Of a DNA stretch of 64,000 nucleotides, positions 1 to 10,095 are shown one piece after another (position 1 is the stretch's first letter; each line of letters begins with the position of its first letter). The stretch spans positions 1 through 64,000 of the forward strand of contig NC_018025.1 in assembly GCF_000266945.1 (NCBI RefSeq), written 5' to 3'. The stretch comes from Desulfomonile tiedjei DSM 6799. GTDB taxonomy: Bacteria > Desulfobacterota > Desulfomonilia > Desulfomonilales > Desulfomonilaceae. Position numbers and translations under genes: made by a program. The notes beneath the pieces were generated by a model that was given only the letters and a program-made list of their open reading frames with translations, searched no databases and was not told where the DNA came from.

Positions 1-20
1 TATTCTTTTAAAGAAACAGC

Positions 21-1367
21 ATGAGCGCTATTTGGGCACGATGTAAAGAACTGCTTCGGACCAGGGTAAACGATCACACCGTGAATACCTGGTTCGAACC
101 CATCATCTGCGAAGAAATATCGGACAATCGTTTGGTCCTGTCTGTTCCCAACAGTTTTTTTGTGGCCTGGATAAAAGAACGATATTCCAAAGTGTTATCA
201 GAGTGTCTCGCTGAAGCAGCCGGAAAGGAATACGAGTTCGATTTTCAAAGCCGAGATGAAGTGTTGGACAACGCTATTGTCGTTCCCGATGAATTTGCTG
301 ATTCTATAAAGTGTGAAGACATAAGCGTTACTGCGGAATTGGCTCTGCAACGTAATCTGAATCCGCGATACAGCTTTGAGAGTTTCGTAGTGGGAGGGTG
401 CAACCAGTTCGCACATGCCGCGGCAATGTCGGTCTCTGAGAACCTGGGAAAAAGCTATAACCCGCTTTTTATTTACGGCGGTGTCGGATTGGGCAAGACT
501 CATCTCATGAGCGCCATTGGGTACGCTGTCCTTAAAAAGGACAAATCGAAAAAGATCTCGTTCAGTACGTCGGAAGAATTCACGAACGAATTGATCAATG
601 CGATCCGTTTCGATCGAATGTTGGATTTTAGAGGCAAGTACCGGAATGTTGACTTGCTGCTCATTGACGACATTCAATTTATAGCGGGAAAAGAGAGGAC
701 TCAGGAAGAGTTTTTTCATACATTTAATAGTATTTATGAAGCCGGAAAGCAAATTGTTATCACATCTGATCGATTTCCCAGGGAAATCCCTGAACTTGAA
801 CATCGTCTCAAATCCCGTTTCAGTTGGGGACTCGTTGCAGATATGGGAGTCCCGGATTTGGAAACAAAAGTAGCAATTCTGAGACGAAAAGCTTCAGAAG
901 ACAAAATGGAGATTCCTGACGAAGTCTCCTATTTTCTTGCGGAACAAGTAGAATCGAATGTCCGTGAATTGGTCGGATATCTTGTGCGAGTCGTAGCCAT
1001 GAGTACGCTTCAGGGGCTTCCTCTGACGAAGAGCCTTGCACAAACCGCTCTGAAGGAAATACTTCACCGACCGAGAAAGAACATTTCCGTTGATGATATA
1101 ATCTCTGTCGTTTCAAAAGCTTATAATGTGAAACCTGCTGATATAAAATCAAAGAAGAGACATAAGTTGTACGCACAGCCAAGACAGGTGGGTATGTACC
1201 TGGCTCGAGAACTCACTGAGCTTTCGTATCCGGAAATTGGGGCATCTTTCGGCGGGAAAGATCATTCAACTGTCATTCATGCTACCAGAAAGATTGAAAA
1301 AAAGATGGAACAGGACAGCTCTCTCAAGAATTTCATCGATGGTTTGAAAAAGGATATTCGTCTGTGA
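21..1367 (+). CDS. dnaA: Chromosomal replication initiator DnaA
   Basis: DnaA binds DnaA boxes at oriC as an ATP complex, melts the origin and loads the helicase. The 448-residue length is normal for the family. Seen: N-terminal domain with the WFEP region (residues 24-27), AAA+ Walker A GGVGLGKT (about 153-160), Walker B LLLIDDIQF (about 212-220), and the C-terminal box-binding helix-turn-helix with the DnaA signature ending GGKDHSTV near residue 415. The ATG at 21 is the natural start. It is followed by dnaN and gyrB, the common origin order, which fixes this end of the window next to the replication origin. Its promoter lies outside the window. Confidence 0.98.
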   Translation: MSAIWARCKELLRTRVNDHTVNTWFEPIICEEISDNRLVLSVPNSFFVAWIKERYSKVLSECLAEAAGKEYEFDFQSRDEVLDNAIVVPDEFADSIKCEDISVTAELALQRNLNPRYSFESFVVGGCNQFAHAAAMSVSENLGKSYNPLFIYGGVGLGKTHLMSAIGYAVLKKDKSKKISFSTSEEFTNELINAIRFDRMLDFRGKYRNVDLLLIDDIQFIAGKERTQEEFFHTFNSIYEAGKQIVITSDRFPREIPELEHRLKSRFSWGLVADMGVPDLETKVAILRRKASEDKMEIPDEVSYFLAEQVESNVRELVGYLVRVVAMSTLQGLPLTKSLAQTALKEILHRPRKNISVDDIISVVSKAYNVKPADIKSKKRHKLYAQPRQVGMYLARELTELSYPEIGASFGGKDHSTVIHATRKIEKKMEQDSSLKNFIDGLKKDIRL

Positions 1368-1691
1368 ACATCGTGTTGAAAACTTGTTCAAGAAAAGTGA
1401 ACATCCCTGCTTCATGCAGTGACGCACTTTTTTCGCGAGTACTTATCAACATGTATTTCACAACCGGGAATCGCTGTCAGACTTCTCTGGAATGGGATTT
1501 CCACATTTTCACAAGACCTACTACGACTACTTCTTTATTTCTTTCTATGCAAAGAAAAAGAATAAACGGAGTCAAAGCACTCCAAAGTTTTTTGCAGAGA
1601 AAATTGAAGTCGATTTCACATATCCTCTTTCCATACAACAGATTTGAATCTCTCAACATATTTTGTTTCTAGGCACTATAAAGGAGCTTCC
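1368..1691. other. dnaA-dnaN intergenic region, candidate oriC part
   Basis: This 324-bp AT-rich spacer between dnaA and dnaN has no convincing gene. It holds sequences near the DnaA-box consensus TTATCCACA: TTATCAACA at 1443-1451 (one mismatch) and weaker ones at 1497-1505 (ATTTCCACA) and 1506-1514. Many bacteria place oriC, or half of a bipartite oriC, here. No cluster of perfect boxes is visible, so the main origin may instead lie upstream of dnaA, outside the window. Position next to dnaA is the strongest argument. Confidence 0.35.
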
Positions 1692-2786
1692 ATGTTGTTT
1701 GAAATCGCTCGGGACATGTTTTTTGAAGGTTTATCCAAGACAGTTCCCATTACGGAAAAAAGATCCACTCTGCCCATCTTGTCTCACATTCTTCTGAATG
1801 CCAGTAATTCCAGTCTGTTGATTACAGCCACAGACCTGGAAGTCGGGCTTCAAATGATGTATACTTGTTCTATAAGCAAGGAAGGGATGATCACGGTCCC
1901 TGCCAAAAAAATCTTCGAAATTGTAAGGGAACTACCTTCCGGCGATCTCACCGTCGAACTTCAAGAGAATGGAAGGATAAAGATCAGTTCGGGAAGGAGT
2001 GTATTTGAGCTTGCCGGGATGGATGCATCGGAATATCCGGTTTGGCAGGCTGCGGAGGAAGTCGAAACTGCAACGATTCCAAGTGCTGACTTGATTTACT
2101 TGATCGACAAGACGTTATTCGCTTCTTCAAACGACGATTCCCGCTTCAACCTGAATGGAGTGCTCTTTGAACGAAATGAGGGAAAGACCAGATTGGTTGC
2201 AACGGATGGTCACAGGCTTGCACTGGCAGATGGTGAAGTTTTACTGCCTATCGAATCCAAGGTCTTGATCCCGAAGAAGAGCTTGATGGAGCTAAAACGA
2301 TTGCTGGAAAGCGTGAAAGAAGATGTGAGCATTGGATTCGAACCGAAGAATATGGTGCTAAAAACGGACAAGTTTTTCATGACGCTTCGGCTCATCGAAG
2401 GAGATTATCCGGATTACCGGAAAGTGTTGCCTCCTCCCGGTGAAAAGAAGATAACAGTGCCGAAAACGAGTTTTCTCCATTCTTTGAGGAGAGTAGCCGT
2501 ATTGGCTGCCGAACGGAATAAGGGCATAGTCTTGGACGTTCAACCAGGGAGAATCGAGCTCAGTGCAACGCATCCGGATCTCGGCACGGCCAGCGATGTA
2601 GTGGAAACAGAATATTCCGGAGATCCCATCACCGTGGTCGTGAATGTCGCGTATCTTATAGAGGCTCTGGGAGCCATCGATTCCGAGCAGGTTTCTCTCA
2701 ATTTTCTCCAGGAAGGTGCGCCCATAGTAATCAGTCCGGAACCCGTTGCATCCTATTTTAACCTCGTCATGCCCATGCGGAAATGA
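1692..2786 (+). CDS. dnaN: DNA polymerase III beta sliding clamp DnaN
   Basis: The ring-shaped processivity clamp that tethers the replicative polymerase to DNA. At 364 residues it has the usual length for three clamp domains. Recognisable features are the early KRSTLPILSHI segment, FxLxGMDASEYP near residues 115-125 and the C-terminal MPMRK, which ends the protein in the family manner. The frame is open further upstream, but the ATG at 1692 is chosen because AAGGAG lies 6-7 bases before it (about 1680-1685) and the protein then begins where clamps begin. Located between dnaA and gyrB. Confidence 0.97.
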   Translation: MLFEIARDMFFEGLSKTVPITEKRSTLPILSHILLNASNSSLLITATDLEVGLQMMYTCSISKEGMITVPAKKIFEIVRELPSGDLTVELQENGRIKISSGRSVFELAGMDASEYPVWQAAEEVETATIPSADLIYLIDKTLFASSNDDSRFNLNGVLFERNEGKTRLVATDGHRLALADGEVLLPIESKVLIPKKSLMELKRLLESVKEDVSIGFEPKNMVLKTDKFFMTLRLIEGDYPDYRKVLPPPGEKKITVPKTSFLHSLRRVAVLAAERNKGIVLDVQPGRIELSATHPDLGTASDVVETEYSGDPITVVVNVAYLIEALGAIDSEQVSLNFLQEGAPIVISPEPVASYFNLVMPMRK

Positions 2787-2806
2787 ATCCGCTATAGAGT
2801 TCCTGA

Positions 2807-5329
<2,523 letters not shown>

Positions 5330-5341
5330 AGGCTGCAAAAA

Positions 5342-5367
5342 AAGGAGGTTGCCTGAGCAACCTCCTT
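5342..5367 (-). terminator. Rho-independent terminator between convergent genes
   Basis: A perfect 11-bp stem (5342-5352 with 5357-5367, loop CTGA) lies 12 bases after the gyrB stop. The plus-strand A-run at 5337-5343 reads as a U-run for minus-strand transcripts, so the structure is a classical terminator for the minus-strand gene ending at 5488. The hairpin may also stop gyrB transcription, although no T-run follows on that side. Confidence 0.75.
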
Positions 5368-5487
5368 CGATATCATATCCGATTGAAGATTAAAAATATT
5401 AGAAGATTAAGAAAATTAGTGGATGCCGGTCTCCACTAATATCTTGTCTTGGAGCTTCGGATAAACGTCAAAATTTCGACAATCGCT

Positions 5488-6192
5488 TTAACGTTTCGGT
5501 TTCTGTGCAAGAAAATCCTTCCAGAGCTTAAACCCGGATTCTGCAGGAGATCCTTTATCGTTCCACCACTGAATAAATTCTTGATAGGTTGTCAAAAACT
5601 CATTCCAGTTTCCTGAGGGAGAAACATTCTTTTTCCAATCGGGATACAAGTCATCGTTCGCAAGCGAAAATTCATCCTGACCGAAATTCGGAAATGCCCG
5701 CTTGAAAGCGCGTAATTTTTCTTCGGTAGTTAATTCCTTTGTTTCTTGAGGTTTGGTTTGTTGAACAGATGGCGTGCTTGGAATTTGGGTTTCTTTTTCC
5801 GCGAGGGGTTCCTCTTTACCAGAAGGAACCGGTACAGCCGCATCCGGAACATTCACAGAAGGCGGCATCATTCCGGGATGACCGCCGCCGGGCATTTGCA
5901 TTGCCATAGAAGAAGGATCCATGCCCGACATTTGGGGAGGCTGCATCTGCTGGAGTTGTGCTGTAATCCATCCTTTGGAAGGATCGAATTCCTGAATACC
6001 TCCAAAAAGCTTGTCTATTCTATAAGCTTTTCCCAGGCCCAAGGGGCTCAAGTAGTGGTATCTATTCTGGATACCGATCATCAGAAGCCCTACTGCCACA
6101 ATACCCAGGAATATCCATGAATGCAGCGTAGTCCATCCGCCTGTTTGGTTGTTTTCCGAAACGGGACGACGTGTTTCCTCGTTTCCCAGCAT
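5488..6192 (-). CDS. Unknown membrane-anchored protein with Met/Pro-rich linker
   Basis: I do not recognise this 234-residue protein. It has a short polar N-terminus, one membrane segment (about residues 24-44) and a linker very rich in Met, Pro, Gly and Gln (about 80-165). The C-terminal part (about 170-234) is rich in Trp, Phe and Lys and contains FxxAFPNFGQDEF and QWWNDKG stretches. Most likely it is held in the inner membrane with the tail in the periplasm. The ATG at 6192 has AGGAGG seven bases upstream, so expression is likely. It is a single gene with its own candidate promoter (6243-6271) and terminator (5342-5367). Confidence 0.75.
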   Translation of the reverse strand: MLGNEETRRPVSENNQTGGWTTLHSWIFLGIVAVGLLMIGIQNRYHYLSPLGLGKAYRIDKLFGGIQEFDPSKGWITAQLQQMQPPQMSGMDPSSMAMQMPGGGHPGMMPPSVNVPDAAVPVPSGKEEPLAEKETQIPSTPSVQQTKPQETKELTTEEKLRAFKRAFPNFGQDEFSLANDDLYPDWKKNVSPSGNWNEFLTTYQEFIQWWNDKGSPAESGFKLWKDFLAQKPKR

Positions 6193-6242
6193 GCGGAAGC
6201 CTCCTTGTAAAAACGTTCTCGTTTAGATGTCTGGATAAATTA

Positions 6243-6271
6243 AAAATATCACATTTGATTTTGTTTGTAAA
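6243..6271 (-). promoter_or_regulatory. Candidate sigma-70 promoter for the 5488-6192 gene
   Basis: On the minus strand TTTACA (-35, 6266-6271) and TATTTT (-10, 6243-6248) are separated by 17 bp, about 50 bp before the start codon. Five of six and four of six bases match consensus. Prediction by eye only. Confidence 0.4.
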
Positions 6272-6410
6272 CACCGTTACATGTACTGCTTTTCAGCTAC
6301 GTGCACGGAAATTATCAGTAACTGTGCGAAGCACAGCATACACTTTTGCAGCGGGAATCTCTACGGCAAATGTCGGATAAAGGAAACAAATATCCGCAAT
6401 CCTGATGCTG

Positions 6411-7124
6411 TCACCATCTGCGCGAGAGTGCAGGGCGTGAATGAGGCTGTGGAGCAGGTTTCTTGGGAAATAACAATAGCAGAACAATCCCCACCACGAA
6501 TCCACCCATGTGAGCCCAATATGCTACCCCACCGGCGTCTTGCTGAACGGAGGCCAGCGATGCACTGCTTATGAACTGGAACACAAACCAGAATATCAGA
6601 AAAGCGAACGCAGGAATTTCAACAATACGAATAATGATGACGATAATGAAGAGCGTCAAAACTCGGGCATGAGGAAAGCTGATCAGGTACGCTCCCAGAA
6701 CTCCGGATATCGCGCCGCTTGCCCCGATAGTAGGAATTCTGGACTCCGGACTGGACATTACGTGTATGACTGAAGCGCCTATTCCACAAAGGAGATAAAA
6801 GAGGAAAAATTTGAAATGTCCTAATCTACCTTCGATATTGTCACCGAAAATCCACAGGAACCACATATTCCCAATGATGTGCATCCATCCTCCATGCATG
6901 AAGATGGAGGTAAACATCGGGATCAAGGCATTTCCTATGAACCCTCCCCGAAAATGGTCGTAAGCAACCACGTGTAGGGGAATCAGACCATATTGCCAGA
7001 GAAAATTTTCGAGTCTCGGTCCGAGTGAAATTTCGTACATCCACATAAATGAATTGAGAATGATGATGAGAATAGTAACAAAGGGAAAACTCTCAGATTG
7101 AATGTCATCTCTCAGCGGAAACAT
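6411..7124 (-). CDS. Rhomboid-family intramembrane serine protease
   Basis: Predicted inner-membrane protease that cleaves substrates within or next to their membrane segment. The 237 residues form about six membrane helices. Family marks are all present: HxxxN in MHIIGNMWFLW (His82, Asn86), the nucleophile in GASG (Ser136) with the following GxxxGxxxA-like helix, and the catalytic His205 in AYWAHMGGFVVG. The C-terminal tail is Pro-rich and cytoplasmic. AGAGG lies before the ATG at 7124. It is followed 218 bp later by the unknown membrane protein at 5488-6192; any link is only suggested by shared strand. Substrates cannot be predicted. Confidence 0.9.
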   Translation of the reverse strand: MFPLRDDIQSESFPFVTILIIILNSFMWMYEISLGPRLENFLWQYGLIPLHVVAYDHFRGGFIGNALIPMFTSIFMHGGWMHIIGNMWFLWIFGDNIEGRLGHFKFFLFYLLCGIGASVIHVMSSPESRIPTIGASGAISGVLGAYLISFPHARVLTLFIIVIIIRIVEIPAFAFLIFWFVFQFISSASLASVQQDAGGVAYWAHMGGFVVGIVLLLLFPKKPAPQPHSRPALSRRW

Positions 7125-7284
7125 GTATCATACCTCTTTATCCACTTACGAGTTGCTTCACAATTATTTGTATCGTTGATTGAGATTACAGTTCCGATTT
7201 ACATCGTAATTCCATTATATGGATCATTTCGCAATTAGAACAAGTGTATAAAACAGTGTCCAATTGCGAAAAGCACTTCTCGAC

Positions 7285-7372
7285 AATTGGTAGGTGCCGT
7301 GCCTCCGTGCCGGCACATTTTTCAAACACAAATCAATCTCTTCGGGCCAGCAGGGACGCCGGGCCCTTCCCG
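7285..7372 (+). repeat. Paired-hairpin (BIME-like) repeat, copy A
   Basis: One of seven copies in the window. It has a first GC hairpin with CCTCC in the loop (GTGCCG...CGGCAC, 7294-7316), an AT-rich spacer, then a second hairpin around CAGGGACGCC (7344-7366). It fills most of the 375-bp gap between the rhomboid gene and mrp; the remaining bases hold nothing else I can name. Orientation is opposite to copy B on the other side of mrp. Confidence 0.8.
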
Positions 7373-7464
7373 TTCATTAAAGCACAATGTGTTCAAAAGT
7401 AAGAAATTTCGTCAACTGCTGTAAAAATAGCGGGAGTCATTAAGAAGAGGTTCGGGGAAGCGGG

Positions 7465-7490
7465 GAAACCCTCCTGATAAGAAGGGTTTC
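7465..7490 (-). terminator. Candidate terminator hairpin after mrp
   Basis: GAAACCCT/AGGGTTTC form an 8-bp stem with a 10-base loop, starting 10 bases after the mrp stop on the minus strand. No clear U-run follows, so it could be a rho-dependent or mRNA-protecting hairpin. Confidence 0.4.
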
Positions 7491-7499
7491 TTCGCTAGA

Positions 7500-8363
7500 T
7501 TAGTGCTTTTTCATTCTGGGCGGGGACAATGCCAGAATTGGCTCGATCATCCGGTCAAAGGCCTTTGCGGCAGCCGAAGTTGGATATTCCAACACAAACG
7601 GTTTTCCTTCATCCGAGGCAGTGACCAGTCGAGGATCCAACGGTATGCGTCCCAGGAATTTAAATCCCGTTTCTCTTGCAAGCCGTTCTCCACCACCACT
7701 CTTGAATAACTCGTGTTCCGTACCACAATTGGAACACACAAAACCGCTCATATTTTCGACTATGCCGAAAATAGGCATTTCCACGGCCCTGCAAAAACGA
7801 ATGGATTTCTTCACATCCTGCAAAGCCAGCTTTTGCGGAGTGGTAACGATAATCGCCCGAGATCGCGGTGGAGCCATCTGACAAATTGAAAGCGGCTCGT
7901 CTCCAGTTCCGGGAGGAGCATCCACGATGAGAAAATCGAGATTGCCCCAGTCAACTTCAGCGATGAATTGCTTTATCAAACGATGTTTCATGGGGCCGCG
8001 CCATATGACTGCTTCATGGGCCTGGTCTTTGAGGACAAACTCCACGGACATAACCTTCAGATTGTTGTTGTACTGAATGGGACTCATGCCCCGTTGCGAT
8101 TGTCCCTGGACAGAAGCGCCTTCCAACTTCAACAGAGTAGGTATGCTCGGCCCGTGAATGTCTATATCCAGCAACCCGACCTGCCTGTCGGATGCAGCCA
8201 GAGCTGCAGCAAGATTTACTGCGACAGTACTCTTTCCCACGCCTCCTTTTCCCGAAAGAATCATAAGCGTGTTTTCGATTCTGGTGAGACTGTCTGCAAG
8301 CATGAGTTCTTCGCGCAATTCCTGTAATTCTTCTTTGGATAAAGGGGGTTTCTTCTCTGCCAT
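7500..8363 (-). CDS. mrp: Mrp/NBP35-family iron-sulfur carrier ATPase
   Basis: P-loop ATPase that binds and transfers Fe-S clusters to apoproteins in the cytoplasm (the ApbC/Nbp35 role). The 287-residue protein has the deviant Walker A GKGGVGKS (38-45), DIDIHGPS after it (67-74), the DAPPGTGDE switch (148-156) and the paired cysteines CSNC (Cys210, Cys213) that bind the bridging cluster in a dimer. No MIP18-like DUF59 N-terminal domain is present; instead there is an acidic helix before the P-loop. ATG at 8363. It stands alone, flanked by oppositely oriented repeat copies A and B. A large Fe-S client operon (kor-hdr) lies just beyond. Confidence 0.93.
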   Translation of the reverse strand: MAEKKPPLSKEELQELREELMLADSLTRIENTLMILSGKGGVGKSTVAVNLAAALAASDRQVGLLDIDIHGPSIPTLLKLEGASVQGQSQRGMSPIQYNNNLKVMSVEFVLKDQAHEAVIWRGPMKHRLIKQFIAEVDWGNLDFLIVDAPPGTGDEPLSICQMAPPRSRAIIVTTPQKLALQDVKKSIRFCRAVEMPIFGIVENMSGFVCSNCGTEHELFKSGGGERLARETGFKFLGRIPLDPRLVTASDEGKPFVLEYPTSAAAKAFDRMIEPILALSPPRMKKH

Positions 8364-8493
8364 TCTACATTACCTTATTCTAAGACTGGTTCGTTCTGTA
8401 TACCTTTAGGATTTTGCATCTCCTGGTCGGAAAAGTGTGTAGCAGTCGAAATAACACCTGACTTTTTGAACAACTTACCTTTTATGAGAAACA

Positions 8494-8577
8494 GTAGGGC
8501 CCAGCGTCCCTGCTGGGCTGAACTGATCGATTTGTTTGGACAAATGTGCCGGCACGGAGGCACGGCACCCACCAATT
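8494..8577 (-). repeat. Paired-hairpin (BIME-like) repeat, copy B
   Basis: Reverse-oriented copy. The GGGCCCAGC/GCTGGGCT hairpin (8497-8519) is followed by GTGCCGGCACGGAGGCACGGCAC (second hairpin, 8546-8568) and the terminal CCCACCAAT. It occupies the 340-bp gap between mrp and hdrB. It may also serve as the 3' hairpin of the kor-hdr mRNA, since no other terminator is evident after hdrB. Confidence 0.8.
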
Positions 8578-8703
8578 CTTGAATGTCGGCTACTGCCAAC
8601 TAGACTACTCCGGCTGAATGCAGGAAGGGATTGGCAATATTTAAAGAACTGCATAACAGATTGAAAAATCTATCATGGTTCCTGTAAATATTTGCCATGG
8701 CAT

Positions 8704-9597
8704 TCAAGCAATCTCAATGGCTTCCAGGATCTTTCTCGGTTTTACCCTGTGGACGTCCAGACCGATCTGCTTGGGATTGAAGCCGAGAGCCAGGCCGACA
8801 AGCTGAGTCAAATAGAAAGTGGGAACTTTCTCTTTCTCTTTCGTTTTGCGACCAAGCACGATTTGTCCCATGTCGAACTGCTCGAAACATGAAGGACAGA
8901 TCACCGACAGTGCATGAATGTTGCGTTCCCGAATGTACGAGAGCTTTTGCCGTGTAATTTCGTATCCTGCATCCTGGTCCATATTAGCGCCCAGAGGAGA
9001 TCCGCAACACAGGAATTTTCGGGAATACTCCACCGGTTCTACCCCGATGATCGACAAGAGATGATCCATCTTCACAGGAACGTACGATTCCGCATCGGAC
9101 AATTCTCCGGGATACATGATCTTTGGAGGCCGGAAATAATGGCAGCCATAATGGCAGCCAATCCGTAGCGGAACATCCCGGACTCGTTCTTTCAACAGTC
9201 GTTCCACCACAGAATCCTGATAGAGCACATCCAGGATATGCGTTACATTGATTGTTCCCTTGAACTGATGATTGTACTCTTCCAGGATGCGATTGACCTT
9301 GCGTCGTTTCGAATCACTCTGTTTCAGGATGTGATTTGCTTCTTTCAATGTGTTCACGCATCCTGAACACAAGGTCAGCAAATCGACACCGGCTTCTTCC
9401 GCAAGACACAGGTTTCGAGCCGCAAGCGCCAGCCATGATTCGTAGTGCACCAGCTTCATGCTCGTCGGAGGAGGACAACACGAAAAGGGTAAGTCCAGCA
9501 GTTCAATACCTAATCGCTCACACACCAGCCGGGTTGCAGCTTCAAAGCCGGGATATTTTATCGGGATTGCACATCCCAGATACAGGGCATATTTCAT
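8704..9597 (-). CDS. hdrB: Heterodisulfide reductase-like subunit HdrB
   Basis: Catalytic subunit that would reduce a disulfide at a noncubane [4Fe-4S] pair. Two CCG motifs are present: Cys11, Cys42-Cys43, Cys79xxCys82 in the first half; Cys150/Cys154, Cys199-Cys200, Cys236xxCys239 in the second. The frame is open to a GTG at 9603; the ATG at 9597 is preferred because AAAGGTG is better spaced from it. It is the last gene of the operon, 36 bp after hdrC. Non-methanogens lack CoM-S-S-CoB, so the true substrate is unknown; other sulfate reducers carry such HdrB proteins. Residue numbers are counted from the upstream GTG. Confidence 0.9.
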   Translation of the reverse strand: MKYALYLGCAIPIKYPGFEAATRLVCERLGIELLDLPFSCCPPPTSMKLVHYESWLALAARNLCLAEEAGVDLLTLCSGCVNTLKEANHILKQSDSKRRKVNRILEEYNHQFKGTINVTHILDVLYQDSVVERLLKERVRDVPLRIGCHYGCHYFRPPKIMYPGELSDAESYVPVKMDHLLSIIGVEPVEYSRKFLCCGSPLGANMDQDAGYEITRQKLSYIRERNIHALSVICPSCFEQFDMGQIVLGRKTKEKEKVPTFYLTQLVGLALGFNPKQIGLDVHRVKPRKILEAIEIA

Positions 9598-9633
9598 GTT
9601 CACCTTTCAAAACCGGGCCGTAGCCTGGAATGC

Positions 9634-10095
9634 TCAAAACTCTATGATATCGTCCAATCCGCTTTTCTTCAGAAGATCTCGGATTTCTTCCACAGGAGCC
9701 GGAGGCAGAGGCGCCAGACCATGGTGTGCACGCATCTCGTCCAATTGATGAACGATCATCGAACGACCGGTCTTGGCAAGCAGTTCAATAGCCATGCTGA
9801 GCCTCATTGGAATGTTTCCCCGACGTGCCGCAGAATTGCGAAGGGCAACTAGCAGGTCCGAAATGGGAATTTTCTGAGGACATCTGTCTTCGCACACGTT
9901 GCAAGTGCAGCAAAGCCATATTTTCTCGTCTTCCACCACCTTGTCGTGACCCAGATTGAGGCACTTCAAAATAGTCTCTCTGGGACCGTACGCGGGAGCA
10001 ACCTCCATAGCCGGACAGGAACCCGTACATCGAGCACACTGATAACATTCGTACAGATCTTCCCGAGAGAAGTGTTTCCAGACTTTTATCGTCAT
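9634..10095 (-). CDS. hdrC: Heterodisulfide reductase-like subunit HdrC
   Basis: Small electron-transfer subunit linking HdrA to HdrB. The 153 residues hold two [4Fe-4S] motifs: Cys17, Cys20, Cys23, Cys27 (CxxCxxCxxxCP) and Cys63, Cys65, Cys68, Cys72, the second shortened at its start, with another cysteine at 62. A helical tail follows. The ATG at 10095 overlaps the hdrA stop by four bases, which implies translational coupling. Soluble type: there is no membrane b-type cytochrome such as HdrE or DsrM nearby. Confidence 0.9.
   Translation of the reverse strand: MTIKVWKHFSREDLYECYQCARCTGSCPAMEVAPAYGPRETILKCLNLGHDKVVEDEKIWLCCTCNVCEDRCPQKIPISDLLVALRNSAARRGNIPMRLSMAIELLAKTGRSMIVHQLDEMRAHHGLAPLPPAPVEEIRDLLKKSGLDDIIEF

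Noticed and set aside
1364-1672. 102-codon plus-strand frame between dnaA and dnaN
   Set aside because: AT-rich spacer without a ribosome-binding site or domain; more likely origin DNA.
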